This document shows positions 1-7,659 of a stretch of DNA of 15,073 nucleotides, in pieces; position 1 is the first letter of the stretch; the number at the start of each line of letters is the position of its first letter. Origin of the DNA: JAAYBT01 sp964404395. Its GTDB lineage: Bacteria; Bacillota; Clostridia; Acetivibrionales; DTU013. Below the pieces are notes generated by a model. That model was not told the origin of the DNA. It did not search any database and saw nothing but the letters and a program-made list of their open reading frames with translations. The stretch lies in NCBI GenBank assembly GCA_964404395.1, contig CAYOKA010000049.1, positions 1 to 15,073 on the forward strand, in the 5' to 3' direction. The translations under genes were made by a program, and so were the position numbers.

Positions 1-1
1 G

Positions 2-985
2 ATTAGTGGATACGACCAGTATTGGGGAAATGCCGAGAGCCTTAAGCTGAATTATATCATCAGCGGCGAGAAAATTGAGGGTGATGGTACCGATAGGTGG
101 GGTGGAACTGCGGAGGTTTCAATTTCTTCGACGTCAATAGAGCAGCTGCAGTATGAAAAAAATCTGCCTGATCAGATTAGCTTTGAAGGCAGCTATGTGC
201 AAAGCCGGAAGAACAATAATATACTGGAATACACTTGTATGCTGCCCGAGTTTGATGCAAAAGGCGTATCAACCGACAGGATGATTAGTTATAGGGATAG
301 TCTGAAAATTGAAACCTTTCCGACTGAAAAAAGGCTTCCTACGGCTGACCCGACTAACATACGGGGTCATTGGGCAGAAGAGGATATTAAGATCATGTTT
401 GGCCTTGAGGTGTTTAAAGGAAATGGGTCGAATTTCAATCCTGATAATTATATGAGCAGAGCTGAATTTGCGACAGGATTGGTTCAAATAGCCAAGGAAA
501 TTCCGACAGATCCTGCATTGAATGTCAGAACGGGAGGGATGACCGTTAGAAGAGCTTCAAATAGGGAGGTCGTAGTGTCACCTTATGATGATGTTTCTAT
601 TGAAAACGTCTATTTTGAACAGATTAAAAGCGCATATGATCGTAATCTGCTAAATGGAAAGGGCTACAACAGGTTTGGACCGAACGACAGCATAACAAGA
701 GCTGATGCTACACTGGCATTTGTCAGAGCTATCGGCCTAGAGAACATGGCACCAACGCCTACTGCAGTTGTTGATTTTAGAGATAATGATATTATCCCGT
801 CCCATGCGAGGAATGCTGTATATGTGGCGCAGAAAATTGGGCTTATTCGCGGCGACAACAGAGGAAATATGAATCCGACTAAAAGATTGACGAAGGCAGA
901 AGCAGCAGTCATGTTCAGCAACCTTATCAAGTATTTGCAGTATGATATAAGCAAGGATTATAGTGAGCGGCTCATAAACTATTGA
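2..985 (+). CDS. SLH-domain surface protein, 3' part (5' end outside window)
   Basis: The reading frame is open from base 2 to the TGA at 983-985, giving 327 visible residues with no credible start, so the gene begins upstream. The C-terminal two thirds are three consecutive S-layer homology domains, at roughly visible residues 120-167 (core GHWAEEDIK, MSRAEFATGL), 192-246 (ITRADATLAFVRAIG) and 257-313 (LTKAEAAVMFSNLI). Three SLH domains normally bind pyruvylated secondary cell-wall polymer and hold the protein on the cell surface. The region before them (about 1-115) is polar, rich in beta-type sequence, and I do not recognise it. It would be the exposed part. No terminator is obvious behind the gene, and the S41 protease gene follows after 98 bp. 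Confident for the SLH anchor; the function of the exposed part is unknown. Confidence 0.93.
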   Translation: MSGYDQYWGNAESLKLNYIISGEKIEGDGTDRWGGTAEVSISSTSIEQLQYEKNLPDQISFEGSYVQSRKNNNILEYTCMLPEFDAKGVSTDRMISYRDSLKIETFPTEKRLPTADPTNIRGHWAEEDIKIMFGLEVFKGNGSNFNPDNYMSRAEFATGLVQIAKEIPTDPALNVRTGGMTVRRASNREVVVSPYDDVSIENVYFEQIKSAYDRNLLNGKGYNRFGPNDSITRADATLAFVRAIGLENMAPTPTAVVDFRDNDIIPSHARNAVYVAQKIGLIRGDNRGNMNPTKRLTKAEAAVMFSNLIKYLQYDISKDYSERLINY

Positions 986-1046
986 TAGAAACACTAGGAA
1001 TATAATGTAAAGCGAGGTCAAGTTCATTTGTTGTCGGTTAGTGGTG

Positions 1047-1058
1047 GAGAACCGTCCC
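1047..1058 (+). repeat. Single copy of the GAGAACCGTCCC dispersed repeat
   Basis: GAGAACCGTCCC lies in the gap between the SLH gene and the S41 protease gene. The same core recurs in tandem near 2711-2788 and, in both orientations, at 7460-7544. It is a solitary copy here and sits about 10 bases upstream of the ribosome binding site of the following gene. Confidence 0.7.
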
Positions 1059-1083
1059 TAATAAAATTTGAAGGGGTCTTAAT

Positions 1084-2697
1084 GTGAAAACTTATTTGAA
1101 AAAATCTTTGTTTTGCCGAATTGTATGCACTGTTCTGATAATTTTTGTGATGTTCGGGCAGATGTCACAGATAGCATATGCGGCAGCTAATGAGCAGGGT
1201 AATCTGCGGACTAAACCAGCTGAGCAGACACAGCTCGGACAACTACAGTCACAGCAAACTGAGCTAACAGGAGAAACACAGGAACCGCAGCAAGCGGAAC
1301 AAAATATTTGCGATCTTCTTTATCTTGGAGAAATCCTGGAACTGATTCGTGATCAGTATAAGGGCGACATATCCGAGGAAGAGCTGGTATATGGTGCAGT
1401 TAAAGGGATGCTTGGTTCTCTCGATGCCTACACAACTTATTATGATAATGAAGAAACAGATGCCTTCATTGAAAGCATTAACGGTGCTTTTGGGGGTATC
1501 GGCGTATCTATGAGAATAAGTGGCGATTATATTACCATTCTCGAGGTGTATCCCGACACTCCTGCCGAAAAAGCGGGGCTGCTGCAAGGTGACAAGATTG
1601 TTGAAGCAGATGGAGTAAATCTGGTGAAGCAGGATACTGACAAAGCCGCTTCCGTCATTAGGGGTGAAGTTGGAACAAAGGTGAGCCTTGGAATACTTAG
1701 AGCAGGAAGCGATATTGTTAAAATGATTGATGTAACAAGAGAAATCATTAGAATTAATCCTGTCACTTATGAGATTAGGGGTGACATAGGTTACATAAAG
1801 CTGGACTCGTTCAATGAAAATACGGATGAATTCATAACAAAAGCTCTCATGGAAATGGACAAGAAGAATATAACTAAGCTAGTGTTTGATCTTCGAGATA
1901 ATCCTGGAGGCGAAGTTAATCAGGCTGTTCAAGTAGCGCGCAAGTTTGTCCCTAAGGGATTAATTACAAAGCTTGATTATCACTCTTCAAGATACGACGA
2001 CATCAACTATTACTCTTATCTGGATAACCCAAAATACAAGCTGGCCGTGCTTGTGAATGGCATGAGCGCAAGTGCATCCGAAATTGTTGCCGGTGCTATC
2101 CAGGATACTGGCGCAGGAAAGCTTGTAGGCACAAAAACCTACGGGAAAGCGAAATTTCAGAGCCTTATTCCCTTATTATCATTGGATGCATTTAATAAGT
2201 ACGCACAGAAGGGAATTTATACGGTAAGCGGAAATGAGCTTCAAGCCTTTTATGGTATTACGCCAAAAGAAAGTGAGATTGTCGGCTACACCAAAATGTC
2301 ATTAGGCATCTATTACACTCCAAACGGCAGGATGATTGATGGGGCAGGTCTTACACCGGATATTCTGGAAGAAGATCCCCAGCCTGTTAACGGAGTATAT
2401 ATTGATGCCATTAAGAAGTTAACGGGGACAGTTCTCATGAAGCTTAACAGCGAGGGCATCGATGTTTATTATACTGAAATGCTTCTAAAGGCGATGGGCT
2501 ACATAGTAGAGGCGCCCGATAACACTCTGGATGCAAGTTCAATAGCAGCATTAAAGTCTTATCAGAAAAAATCCGGGTTATATGTAGATGGAGTTCTGGG
2601 AGACAAGACTCGGGCTGCATTAAACAATGATTTGCTTAAGCTTATTAATAAATATGATAATCAATATAGTGCTGCAGTTGCTTCGCTAAATCAATAA
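1084..2697 (+). CDS. Secreted S41 carboxyl-terminal processing protease with PDZ and peptidoglycan-binding domains (CtpA/CtpB type)
   Basis: This is a 537-residue serine protease of the C-terminal processing (S41A) family acting outside the membrane. The GTG start at 1084 follows an AAGGGG ribosome site; an ATG two bases upstream is out of frame. Residues 1-33 form a signal peptide ending in AYA-A, followed by a Gln/Thr-rich spacer (about 35-72). A PDZ domain spans about 125-205 (carboxylate loop GGIGV near 137-141). The protease core spans about 220-430. Catalytic Ser330 lies in SASASE and Lys355 in TYGKAKFQ, exactly 25 residues apart as in Prc/CtpA, with Gln359 following. Residues about 457-517 form a peptidoglycan-binding domain (VDGVLGDKTRAAL). 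This architecture is that of Bacillus CtpB, which takes part in sporulation signalling, but a general envelope-maintenance protease is equally possible. The GC content and codons match the neighbours. Confidence 0.95.
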   Translation: MKTYLKKSLFCRIVCTVLIIFVMFGQMSQIAYAAANEQGNLRTKPAEQTQLGQLQSQQTELTGETQEPQQAEQNICDLLYLGEILELIRDQYKGDISEEELVYGAVKGMLGSLDAYTTYYDNEETDAFIESINGAFGGIGVSMRISGDYITILEVYPDTPAEKAGLLQGDKIVEADGVNLVKQDTDKAASVIRGEVGTKVSLGILRAGSDIVKMIDVTREIIRINPVTYEIRGDIGYIKLDSFNENTDEFITKALMEMDKKNITKLVFDLRDNPGGEVNQAVQVARKFVPKGLITKLDYHSSRYDDINYYSYLDNPKYKLAVLVNGMSASASEIVAGAIQDTGAGKLVGTKTYGKAKFQSLIPLLSLDAFNKYAQKGIYTVSGNELQAFYGITPKESEIVGYTKMSLGIYYTPNGRMIDGAGLTPDILEEDPQPVNGVYIDAIKKLTGTVLMKLNSEGIDVYYTEMLLKAMGYIVEAPDNTLDASSIAALKSYQKKSGLYVDGVLGDKTRAALNNDLLKLINKYDNQYSAAVASLNQ

Positions 2698-2706
2698 GGA
2701 AAGCGA

Positions 2707-2791
2707 AGTTGAGAACCGTCCCCAAATGAAAGTTGAGAACCGTCCCCAAAAGAAATTGCGTCCCCCGAAGAAGTTGAGAACTGTCCCCAAA
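2707..2791 (+). repeat. Tandem cluster of AGTTGAGAACCGTCCCCAAA repeats
   Basis: Two identical 20-base units lie at 2707-2726 and 2731-2750. A third copy with one change (ACTGTCCCC) lies at 2772-2791, and a degenerate half-copy (TTGCGTCCCCC) sits near 2756-2766. A related sequence in the opposite orientation, GGGGACAGG, lies at 2831-2839, so 2781-2788 and 2831-2838 can pair over 8 bp. The cluster fills the gap between the S41 protease gene and the MBOAT gene. Such GGGGACGGTTCTC-like sequences resemble the repeats found beside IS200/RAYT-type (Y1) transposases in Clostridia. That link is from memory, and no transposase is present in the window. Confidence 0.8.
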
Positions 2792-2896
2792 GAACCGGTT
2801 GTAATTTTAACATTGTTTTAATTGAAAAGAGGGGACAGGTGTGTTAGTGTCTTATTGGGAATGATGACAAAATGCATTTTGGGAGGCGCATTTCGA

Positions 2897-4324
2897 TTGG
2901 TGTTTTCAAGCCTGTTTTTTATTTGTGTTTTTTTACCGGTCTGTCTAGGAATGTACTACATTATAAAGAACAGGACTTACCGCAATTGGGTTTTGATTGT
3001 TACTTCATTGTTGTTTTATGCATGGGGCGAGCCGGTATGGGTAATACTTCTGATTTTCTCAACATTTTTCAACTGGTTTATGGGCCTGATTATCGAGAAA
3101 AATATTGAAAACTGGAAAGGAAAGGCCGCTTTGGCCGTATCTGTTACCGAAAGCCTTCTGATACTCATTCTTTTTAAATACTCAAGCTTTATAGTGGATA
3201 ACATAAACGGGTTTTTTGGGACGAGCATTCGAACTTCGAGCCTTACACTTCCTATAGGGATATCCTTTTATACATTTCAAATTATTTCTTATGTAGTCGA
3301 TGTTTATAGACGCGACGTGCAGGCGCAAAAATCACCCTTTAAATTGCTGCTCTATGTTTCAATGTTTCACCAGCTTATTGCGGGGCCTATTCTGCGATAT
3401 AAGGATATTGCTGAAGCCATTGATCACCGCGTTGAGAGCGCAAAGGAATTTAACTATGGAGTGGGACGGTTCATAATGGGTCTAGGTAAAAAGGTTCTAA
3501 TAGCTAATACAGCCGGGAAGGCCGCAGAAGCCTTCCTGGGTACAGACTATTTAAGGCTACCTGTAACAGGGGCTTGGCTGGGAATTATCTTTTTTTCGAT
3601 TCAAATTTATTTCGATTTTTCGGGTTATTCTGATATGGCCATTGGCCTTGGCAGAATGTTTGGATTCATGTATAAGGAGAATTTTAGTTACCCCTATATA
3701 TCAAGGTCGGTGACTGAATTCTGGCGCAGATGGCACATCTCTTTGAGCAGTTTTTTCAGGGATTATGTGTATATTCCCTTAGGCGGGAACAGAAGATTCA
3801 AAGTAAGGAACTTATTTGTTGTCTGGCTGCTGACAGGCCTATGGCATGGTGCCGGCTGGAATTTCATCATTTGGGGGCTATACTATTTTCTTCTGCTCCT
3901 AGTTGAAAAGCTCTTCCTCAACAAGCTGTTTGATAAAATTCCTGCGATCTTTTCAAGAATATATCTATGGGCTGCTGTGATTATAGGGTGGGTATTCTTT
4001 TATCACACCGACCTAAGCCAAGCGGTGCGCTTTCTTGGCATCATGTTTGGTGTTAACGCTGTATCCGTTTCGGGTCCGGAGGTCAGTATTTATTTCTGGA
4101 ATAATGCCGTGTTCCTCATAATTGCCTTTATAGCCTCTACACCTGCGCTTAAGTGGGTTTATGAGAAAGTGAAGAGCCGTTGCGAAACACCCGGGGCAAA
4201 TGGAAAGGGGCTGGTTGCCATAGATACTTTTGTAAAACCGGCTTTTAACATTTGTGTGCTGGTACTGTCTATAATTTTTTTGGTGGGACAGTCTTACAAC
4301 CCGTTTCTATATTTCAGGTTCTAG
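2897..4324 (+). CDS. MBOAT-family membrane O-acyltransferase (AlgI/DltB-like)
   Basis: This is a 475-residue polytopic membrane protein. The family transfers acyl, usually acetyl, groups across the membrane to surface polymers. I chose the TTG at 2897 because it follows GGGAGG (2881-2886) by 10 bases and gives MVFSSLFF, the usual family N-terminus. The open frame extends to a TTG at 2822, but that part (containing GGGGACAGG) is repeat-derived sequence. Visible motifs are FDFSGYSDMAIGLG (about 240-253), SVTEFWRRWHISLSSFFRDY (His280) and LTGLWHGAGWNF, whose His317 corresponds to the catalytic His of AlgI and DltB. About ten hydrophobic segments surround them. The DHHW gene follows after a short gap, the usual partner in AlgI/AlgJ-like exopolysaccharide acetylation units. 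The polymer acetylated cannot be read from the window. Confidence 0.94.
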   Translation: MVFSSLFFICVFLPVCLGMYYIIKNRTYRNWVLIVTSLLFYAWGEPVWVILLIFSTFFNWFMGLIIEKNIENWKGKAALAVSVTESLLILILFKYSSFIVDNINGFFGTSIRTSSLTLPIGISFYTFQIISYVVDVYRRDVQAQKSPFKLLLYVSMFHQLIAGPILRYKDIAEAIDHRVESAKEFNYGVGRFIMGLGKKVLIANTAGKAAEAFLGTDYLRLPVTGAWLGIIFFSIQIYFDFSGYSDMAIGLGRMFGFMYKENFSYPYISRSVTEFWRRWHISLSSFFRDYVYIPLGGNRRFKVRNLFVVWLLTGLWHGAGWNFIIWGLYYFLLLLVEKLFLNKLFDKIPAIFSRIYLWAAVIIGWVFFYHTDLSQAVRFLGIMFGVNAVSVSGPEVSIYFWNNAVFLIIAFIASTPALKWVYEKVKSRCETPGANGKGLVAIDTFVKPAFNICVLVLSIIFLVGQSYNPFLYFRF

Positions 4325-4340
4325 TGAACCGGAGGTGGAT

Positions 4341-4391
4341 TTGACTATTTCGAAGAATATTTATCATTGGGACTGGTGGCGTTTATTATGA
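4341..4391 (+). CDS. Possible 16-codon leader ORF coupled to the DHHW gene
   Basis: A strong GGAGGT site (4331-4336) is followed 4 bases later by TTG, opening a 16-codon frame (LTISKNIYHWDWWRLL). Its TGA stop (4389-4391) overlaps the ATG of the DHHW gene as ATGA. The downstream ATG has only a weak GGTGG site of its own, so translation of this short frame could deliver ribosomes to it. The peptide is rich in Trp (three in five residues). It could be chance, or the remains of an older start. The arrangement is seen directly; the function is inference. Confidence 0.35.
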   Translation: MTISKNIYHWDWWRLL

Positions 4392-5908
4392 AGAAGTTAA
4401 GAATTGATGCTATTGTTTTTATTGTAATAATTACTGGATTAGGTATTGCGAATTTCTTTAATTTTAGTAAACCAGAGATTTCGGTACTGGAAAACAGAGC
4501 ACTAAAGAGCAGGCCTGAGTTTTCACTGAAGGAGTTATTGCAGGGTGATTACTTAAAAAGCTTTGAGGACTATTATAGCGATACCTTTATATTTAGGGAC
4601 AATCTGGTTAAGGCGAACAGGGATTTGCAGCATGCGATGGAGTTTCTGGGTTCGGATGTTACGCTGGTAACAGCTTATGAAGATATCCAGAAGCCTGAAG
4701 GAGCATACGATAACTCGGAAAACAATGATATAGCCGGGGCTTTGGACGGTAACCAGGCAGGAAATGGTTCGAACGATGGAAACGGGAATAACACCGCATA
4801 TGGTAAAGAGAACAGTGGCACAAGTCGGCCGGGAGGAGTTGGAGCCGAAGAGACCGGTAACGGCGGAAGGAACGAGATGACTGGTGAAACAGACAAGGAT
4901 AATGTTGATGGCTCAACAGAACAGGCAGCTTCCGAGGGGACGGGCTTAACAGCAGAACCTGAGAAGGATTTCGGCGATGGGCAAGATGTTGGATATTGGC
5001 TTGTGGTGGATGGAAAGGCAGTCCAACTGTTTAAGTTCAATAAAGAAAGCTTTGAATATTATTCACAAGTTATTAATAAATATAGCCAGAAGATGGGCGA
5101 CGAGGTGAAAATTTACTCAATGATACCTCCAACGGCATCGGAGTTTGTTCAGCTAAAAAGATACAAGGGGATAACCGATTCTCAGAATGACGCTCTTGGC
5201 TTCCTTAAGAGCAAGCTTGATAACAGCATAACGTCGGTAAATGCATATGACGCACTCAATAAGCATAAGGATGAGTACATATATTTCAGGACGGATCACC
5301 ACTGGACTGCTCTTGGGGCATATTATGCCTATGCGGCTTTCATGGAGACCAGACAGGAGCAGCCAGTACCTTTGGAGCAGTATGAGAAACTGGATCTGGG
5401 CGACTATTTGGGGAGCTCCTATACGAAGACGCTGAATAAAAGCCTCGAAAAGAATCCGGATAGCTTTGTTGCATATAAACCCTTTACTGATTATAAATAT
5501 TTGATGTATTACGGGAAGGACGAAAAAGAAGCAGATGTTATCGACATGAGATATGCTGACCAGATCAGCAACAAGTATTTGACCTTTATAAGCTCTGGAG
5601 GGGGCACCTGGAGCGTCATAAAAACCGGTGTTCACAATGGGAAAAGGATAATGGTCATAAAGGATTCATTCGGCAATGCGCTGGTTCCTTTTCTGCTCCC
5701 CCATTATGAGGAAATCTATGTCGTAGATGCACGATTCTACAGCATAAAAGCTACGGGCAAGAACATCGTCGAGTTTGCACATGACAAAGGAATTGATGAG
5801 TTGCTCTTTGTCATCTACATGGAGGACGTGAATTGGCATAAATTCATGAGCGGAGTTGAATCGCTTCTTGGAAGTGAAGAACAGGCGGAACCAGCCAAAA
5901 CTGATTAA
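4388..5908 (+). CDS. DHHW-family (AlgX/AlgJ-like) SGNH-type protein, partner of the MBOAT acyltransferase
   Basis: This is a 506-residue membrane-anchored extracytoplasmic protein. The ATG at 4388 gives MKKLR followed by one transmembrane segment (about 6-24). The longer frame from TTG at 4367 has no ribosome site. The N-terminal part carries the family's typical LENRALKSRPEF and a YYSDTFIFRDNL segment. The catalytic-type motifs are TDHHW (Asp-His-His-Trp, about 302-306) and IKDSFGN with the putative nucleophile Ser427, as in AlgJ/AlgX SGNH acetyltransferases. Residues about 100-198 are a low-complexity, Gly/Asn/Glu/Thr-rich insertion between the N-terminal segment and the catalytic domain. 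It is probably disordered. Together with the preceding MBOAT gene it should form a polysaccharide O-acetylation pair, with acetyl passed from the membrane protein to this one. The actual acceptor polymer is not identifiable. Confidence 0.92.
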   Translation: MKKLRIDAIVFIVIITGLGIANFFNFSKPEISVLENRALKSRPEFSLKELLQGDYLKSFEDYYSDTFIFRDNLVKANRDLQHAMEFLGSDVTLVTAYEDIQKPEGAYDNSENNDIAGALDGNQAGNGSNDGNGNNTAYGKENSGTSRPGGVGAEETGNGGRNEMTGETDKDNVDGSTEQAASEGTGLTAEPEKDFGDGQDVGYWLVVDGKAVQLFKFNKESFEYYSQVINKYSQKMGDEVKIYSMIPPTASEFVQLKRYKGITDSQNDALGFLKSKLDNSITSVNAYDALNKHKDEYIYFRTDHHWTALGAYYAYAAFMETRQEQPVPLEQYEKLDLGDYLGSSYTKTLNKSLEKNPDSFVAYKPFTDYKYLMYYGKDEKEADVIDMRYADQISNKYLTFISSGGGTWSVIKTGVHNGKRIMVIKDSFGNALVPFLLPHYEEIYVVDARFYSIKATGKNIVEFAHDKGIDELLFVIYMEDVNWHKFMSGVESLLGSEEQAEPAKTD

Positions 5909-6003
5909 CTCCCATTTGGGACTGTCAGTCTGCCAGAGTATTTTGCGATGTAGTATATTTTGAGTTCCGCAACACAATATATTGCAGATTGCAAAAGCCT
6001 TAA

Positions 6004-6319
6004 CTAAAAGTAATTATTGATAAAGAGCTTCCTTTTTGGGAAAACCTCGGCCAGCAGGTTTTCATTATTTTTTATTTCCACTCTGTCTGCATGCTTCAAC
6101 TCCTCAACCGTAGCAAAACCTGTTATCAGCTGTGACAGAGCCTGTACGTCGCAACTTAAATCAACAGCTTTTTCCGTCTGCGCGTCCCTGTTTGTATTCA
6201 TCAGATGATTTTAGCGGTTCTGACTGAGCCTTGCTGAAATCTTATTTATACAAAAATGCAATGGACTGTATTTTTTCCATTAAAATCTTTTCTTCCAGCC
6301 TTATTGGTCTGACTTCCAT
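6004..6319 (-). pseudogene. Remnant of an Eis-like GNAT acetyltransferase (internal deletion, in-frame stop)
   Basis: Both ends of a gene survive and most of the middle is gone. On the - strand a good CGGAGGA site (6324-6330 on +) precedes an ATG at 6319. It encodes 25 residues (MEVRPIRLEEKILMEK, then IQSIAFLYK), typical of the N-terminus of Eis-type GNAT proteins, before a TAA stop at 6242-6244. The same frame continues for about 25 more codons (DFSKAQSEPLKSS). From about 6201 another frame encodes the characteristic Eis C-terminus: VDLSCDVQALSQLITGF, then VEELKHADRVEIKN, ending FPKRKLFINNYF with stop TAG at 6004-6006. Intact members have about 390-410 residues, so some 300 residues are lost. 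The 65-codon frame from 6201 is not expected to make a functional enzyme. The family identity is recognised from memory of the conserved termini. Confidence 0.72.
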
Positions 6320-6377
6320 GGTATCCTCCGTATATATGTTTGTTATATGCCCTGCAGCCTCGTATGGGTTGCAAGGC

Positions 6378-6415
6378 TATTATATCATGAATCTATGAAG
6401 ATTCATGATATAATA
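6378..6415. repeat. Perfect 16-bp inverted repeat, 6-base loop
   Basis: TATTATATCATGAATC (6378-6393) and GATTCATGATATAATA (6400-6415) are exact reverse complements around TATGAA. On the - strand it lies about 60 bases upstream of the start of the GNAT relic, and its right side supplies a TATAAT-like -10 reading toward the relic. No T-run follows on either strand, so it is a poor terminator. An operator for a dimeric regulator or a small mobile-element end are the alternatives. Confidence 0.75.
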
Positions 6416-6693
6416 ACTCACTACAGGATTGCTAAACCTTCTTAATTATAATATAGATTTGGAACGAGTTTTACTGTAACAATGAACAGTGTAACTGCCA
6501 GCATATACATTTTTGATCTAAGAAAGTACAAGTGAAAAAAGCCAAAATATCTATTTTCTTTTTCAATTGCACCTTGTTAACTAAAAGTATAAATTTTAGG
6601 CAAATTGACAATACTTATTATTACCACAAGGAGCATATTGCTTACGTATCCTATTTAATGAAACTCAGGATAAAAAAAGTAAGGGGGCTTTAA

Positions 6694-7434
6694 ATGAAAA
6701 GGTTAATAAACCTGGCAGGAAGAATAAAAGGAAGTTTTATAACAAATAGAACAATGAGAGTATGTATTGGAAGGATTATTGGTGTCATACTGGCAGCAAC
6801 GTTTCTTATAAGCCTAATCAGAGTGAATTCTTATTCCAAGAGCGTAAACAATGGGTTAGCAGACAATCTAATAAGGCTGCATGTTGTAGCTAACAGCGAT
6901 TCGCCGCAGGATCAGGAACTAAAGCATGAGGTTAGAGATGCAGTGCTGGCCTATATGCATAACGAAATCAAGAGTTCACAGGATATAGAAGAAACCAGGT
7001 TGATAGTAGTAGACAGGTTGGATGAAATAACATCTGTTGCACAAAATATAATTCGCGAACAGGGGCATAAATATGAGGTTAAAACAATACTTGGTACTTA
7101 TCCATTCCCCACTAAGGTCTATGGCGACATTAATTTACCTGCAGGCAATTATCAGGCTCTGAGAGTAATTATTGGAAACGGGGCCGGAGCCAACTGGTGG
7201 TGTGTGCTTTTCCCGCCGCTATGTTTTGTTGATGTGACACACGGCACTGTACCGGATTCCGTGAAGGAGGATCTGAAAAAGGTGCTCACCCAAGAGGAGT
7301 ATGATATTGTAACAGCTTCTGATGATGAAAGTGATATATCTATAAAAATTAAGTTTAAAATAGTTGAGATATTCCAAGAATCCAAAATGAAATTAGCAGG
7401 TGCAATTGATAAACTCTTAAAGACTCAGGGATAA
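6694..7434 (+). CDS. spoIIR: Stage II sporulation protein R
   Basis: This is a 246-residue protein matching SpoIIR, the forespore-made signal protein that crosses into the intermembrane space and triggers SpoIIGA to process pro-sigma-E in the mother cell. A basic N-terminus is followed by one hydrophobic segment (about 24-44), acting as signal or anchor. Conserved family blocks follow: LIRLHVVANSDSPQDQ (about 60-75), KHEVRDAVL, PAGNYQALRV and the signature NWWCVLFPPLCFVD (about 166-179). The ATG at 6694 has AAGGGGG (6681-6687) 6 bases upstream. In Bacillus the gene is sigma-F dependent, but I could not find a clean sigma-F promoter here. The gene stands alone; a repeat-derived hairpin separates it from the IMP dehydrogenase gene. 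Its presence supports a spore-forming host. Confidence 0.95.
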   Translation: MKRLINLAGRIKGSFITNRTMRVCIGRIIGVILAATFLISLIRVNSYSKSVNNGLADNLIRLHVVANSDSPQDQELKHEVRDAVLAYMHNEIKSSQDIEETRLIVVDRLDEITSVAQNIIREQGHKYEVKTILGTYPFPTKVYGDINLPAGNYQALRVIIGNGAGANWWCVLFPPLCFVDVTHGTVPDSVKEDLKKVLTQEEYDIVTASDDESDISIKIKFKIVEIFQESKMKLAGAIDKLLKTQG

Positions 7435-7453
7435 GGCAGGATAGCAGGGGTAG

Positions 7454-7547
7454 CAGGGGGACGGTTCTCCCAAGTTAGCCGGGGGGACGGTTCTCCTGCT
7501 TGCTCCTCTAGTCAAACAGATGAAGCAGGAGAACCGTCCCCCCCGGC
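7454..7547. repeat. Inverted GGGGGACGGTTCTC repeats forming a 24-bp stem
   Basis: One forward copy (GCAGGGGGACGGTTCTCC, 7454-7470) is followed by a long inverted repeat. The left arm, 7478-7501, starts GCCGGGGGGACGGTTCTCC. The right arm, 7523-7547, is its complement with one extra C. The arms enclose a 21-base loop. The core is the reverse complement of the GAGAACCGTCCCC repeats at about 1050 and 2711-2788. The hairpin sits between spoIIR and the promoter of the IMP dehydrogenase gene. It may act as a transcription barrier, but there is no T-run, so it is not a classical terminator. The structure resembles paired REP/RAYT-type palindromes. Confidence 0.85.
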
Positions 7548-7560
7548 CAAAATCTATTTC

Positions 7561-7589
7561 TTGACGCGGATAGGCTTCTTATGTATAAT
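7561..7589 (+). promoter_or_regulatory. Sigma-A promoter of the IMP dehydrogenase gene
   Basis: TTGACG (7561-7566) and TATAAT (7584-7589) are separated by 17 bases, one mismatch from the full consensus. Transcription would begin near 7596, leaving a leader of about 65 bases before the ATG at 7660. The long open frame starting at 7561 is therefore not the true gene start. Confidence 0.85.
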
Positions 7590-7659
7590 GTTATCTAATA
7601 TTTTCAAGGCTATTATTAAATATAAGCGTATAGAAGTAATAAATAGGAGGTTTTATCCC

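Larger units (their letters stand above)
5909..6693. other. Gene-poor spacer between the DHHW gene and spoIIR
   Basis: These 785 bases hold no intact gene. They contain a GNAT acetyltransferase relic on the - strand (6004-6319), a perfect 16-bp inverted repeat (6378-6415) and about 270 bases of AT-rich sequence before spoIIR. The last part contains an imperfect AT-rich hairpin around 6534-6563 (GAAAAA/TTTTTC arms) and a TTGACA at 6605-6610 without a good -10 at the right distance. I see no clear terminator behind the DHHW gene and no convincing tRNA or structured RNA. Confidence 0.6.

Noticed and set aside
2707..2791. CRISPR array
   Set aside because: Units are 20 bases with 4- to 21-base unequal gaps and no cas genes; the same core occurs alone elsewhere.
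2822..2896. N-terminal extension of the MBOAT frame to TTG 2822
   Set aside because: It contains repeat-derived GGGGACAGG sequence, lacks a ribosome site, and the family N-terminus starts at MVFSSL (2897).
5153..5635. 160-codon minus-strand ORF
   Set aside because: It lies wholly inside the DHHW gene, has no ribosome site or recognisable motifs, and is a shadow frame. The same applies to the minus-strand frame at 4675-5040, whose composition mirrors the low-complexity insertion.
6646..6676. Sigma-F promoter for spoIIR (GTATC ... GGATAAAA)
   Set aside because: The spacer is 17 rather than about 15 bases, and the transcript would start on top of the ribosome binding site.
7561..7659. N-terminal extension of the IMP dehydrogenase frame
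   Set aside because: It covers the -35 and -10 of the promoter. AGGAGG points to ATG 7660, and numbering from there fits the T. foetus enzyme exactly.
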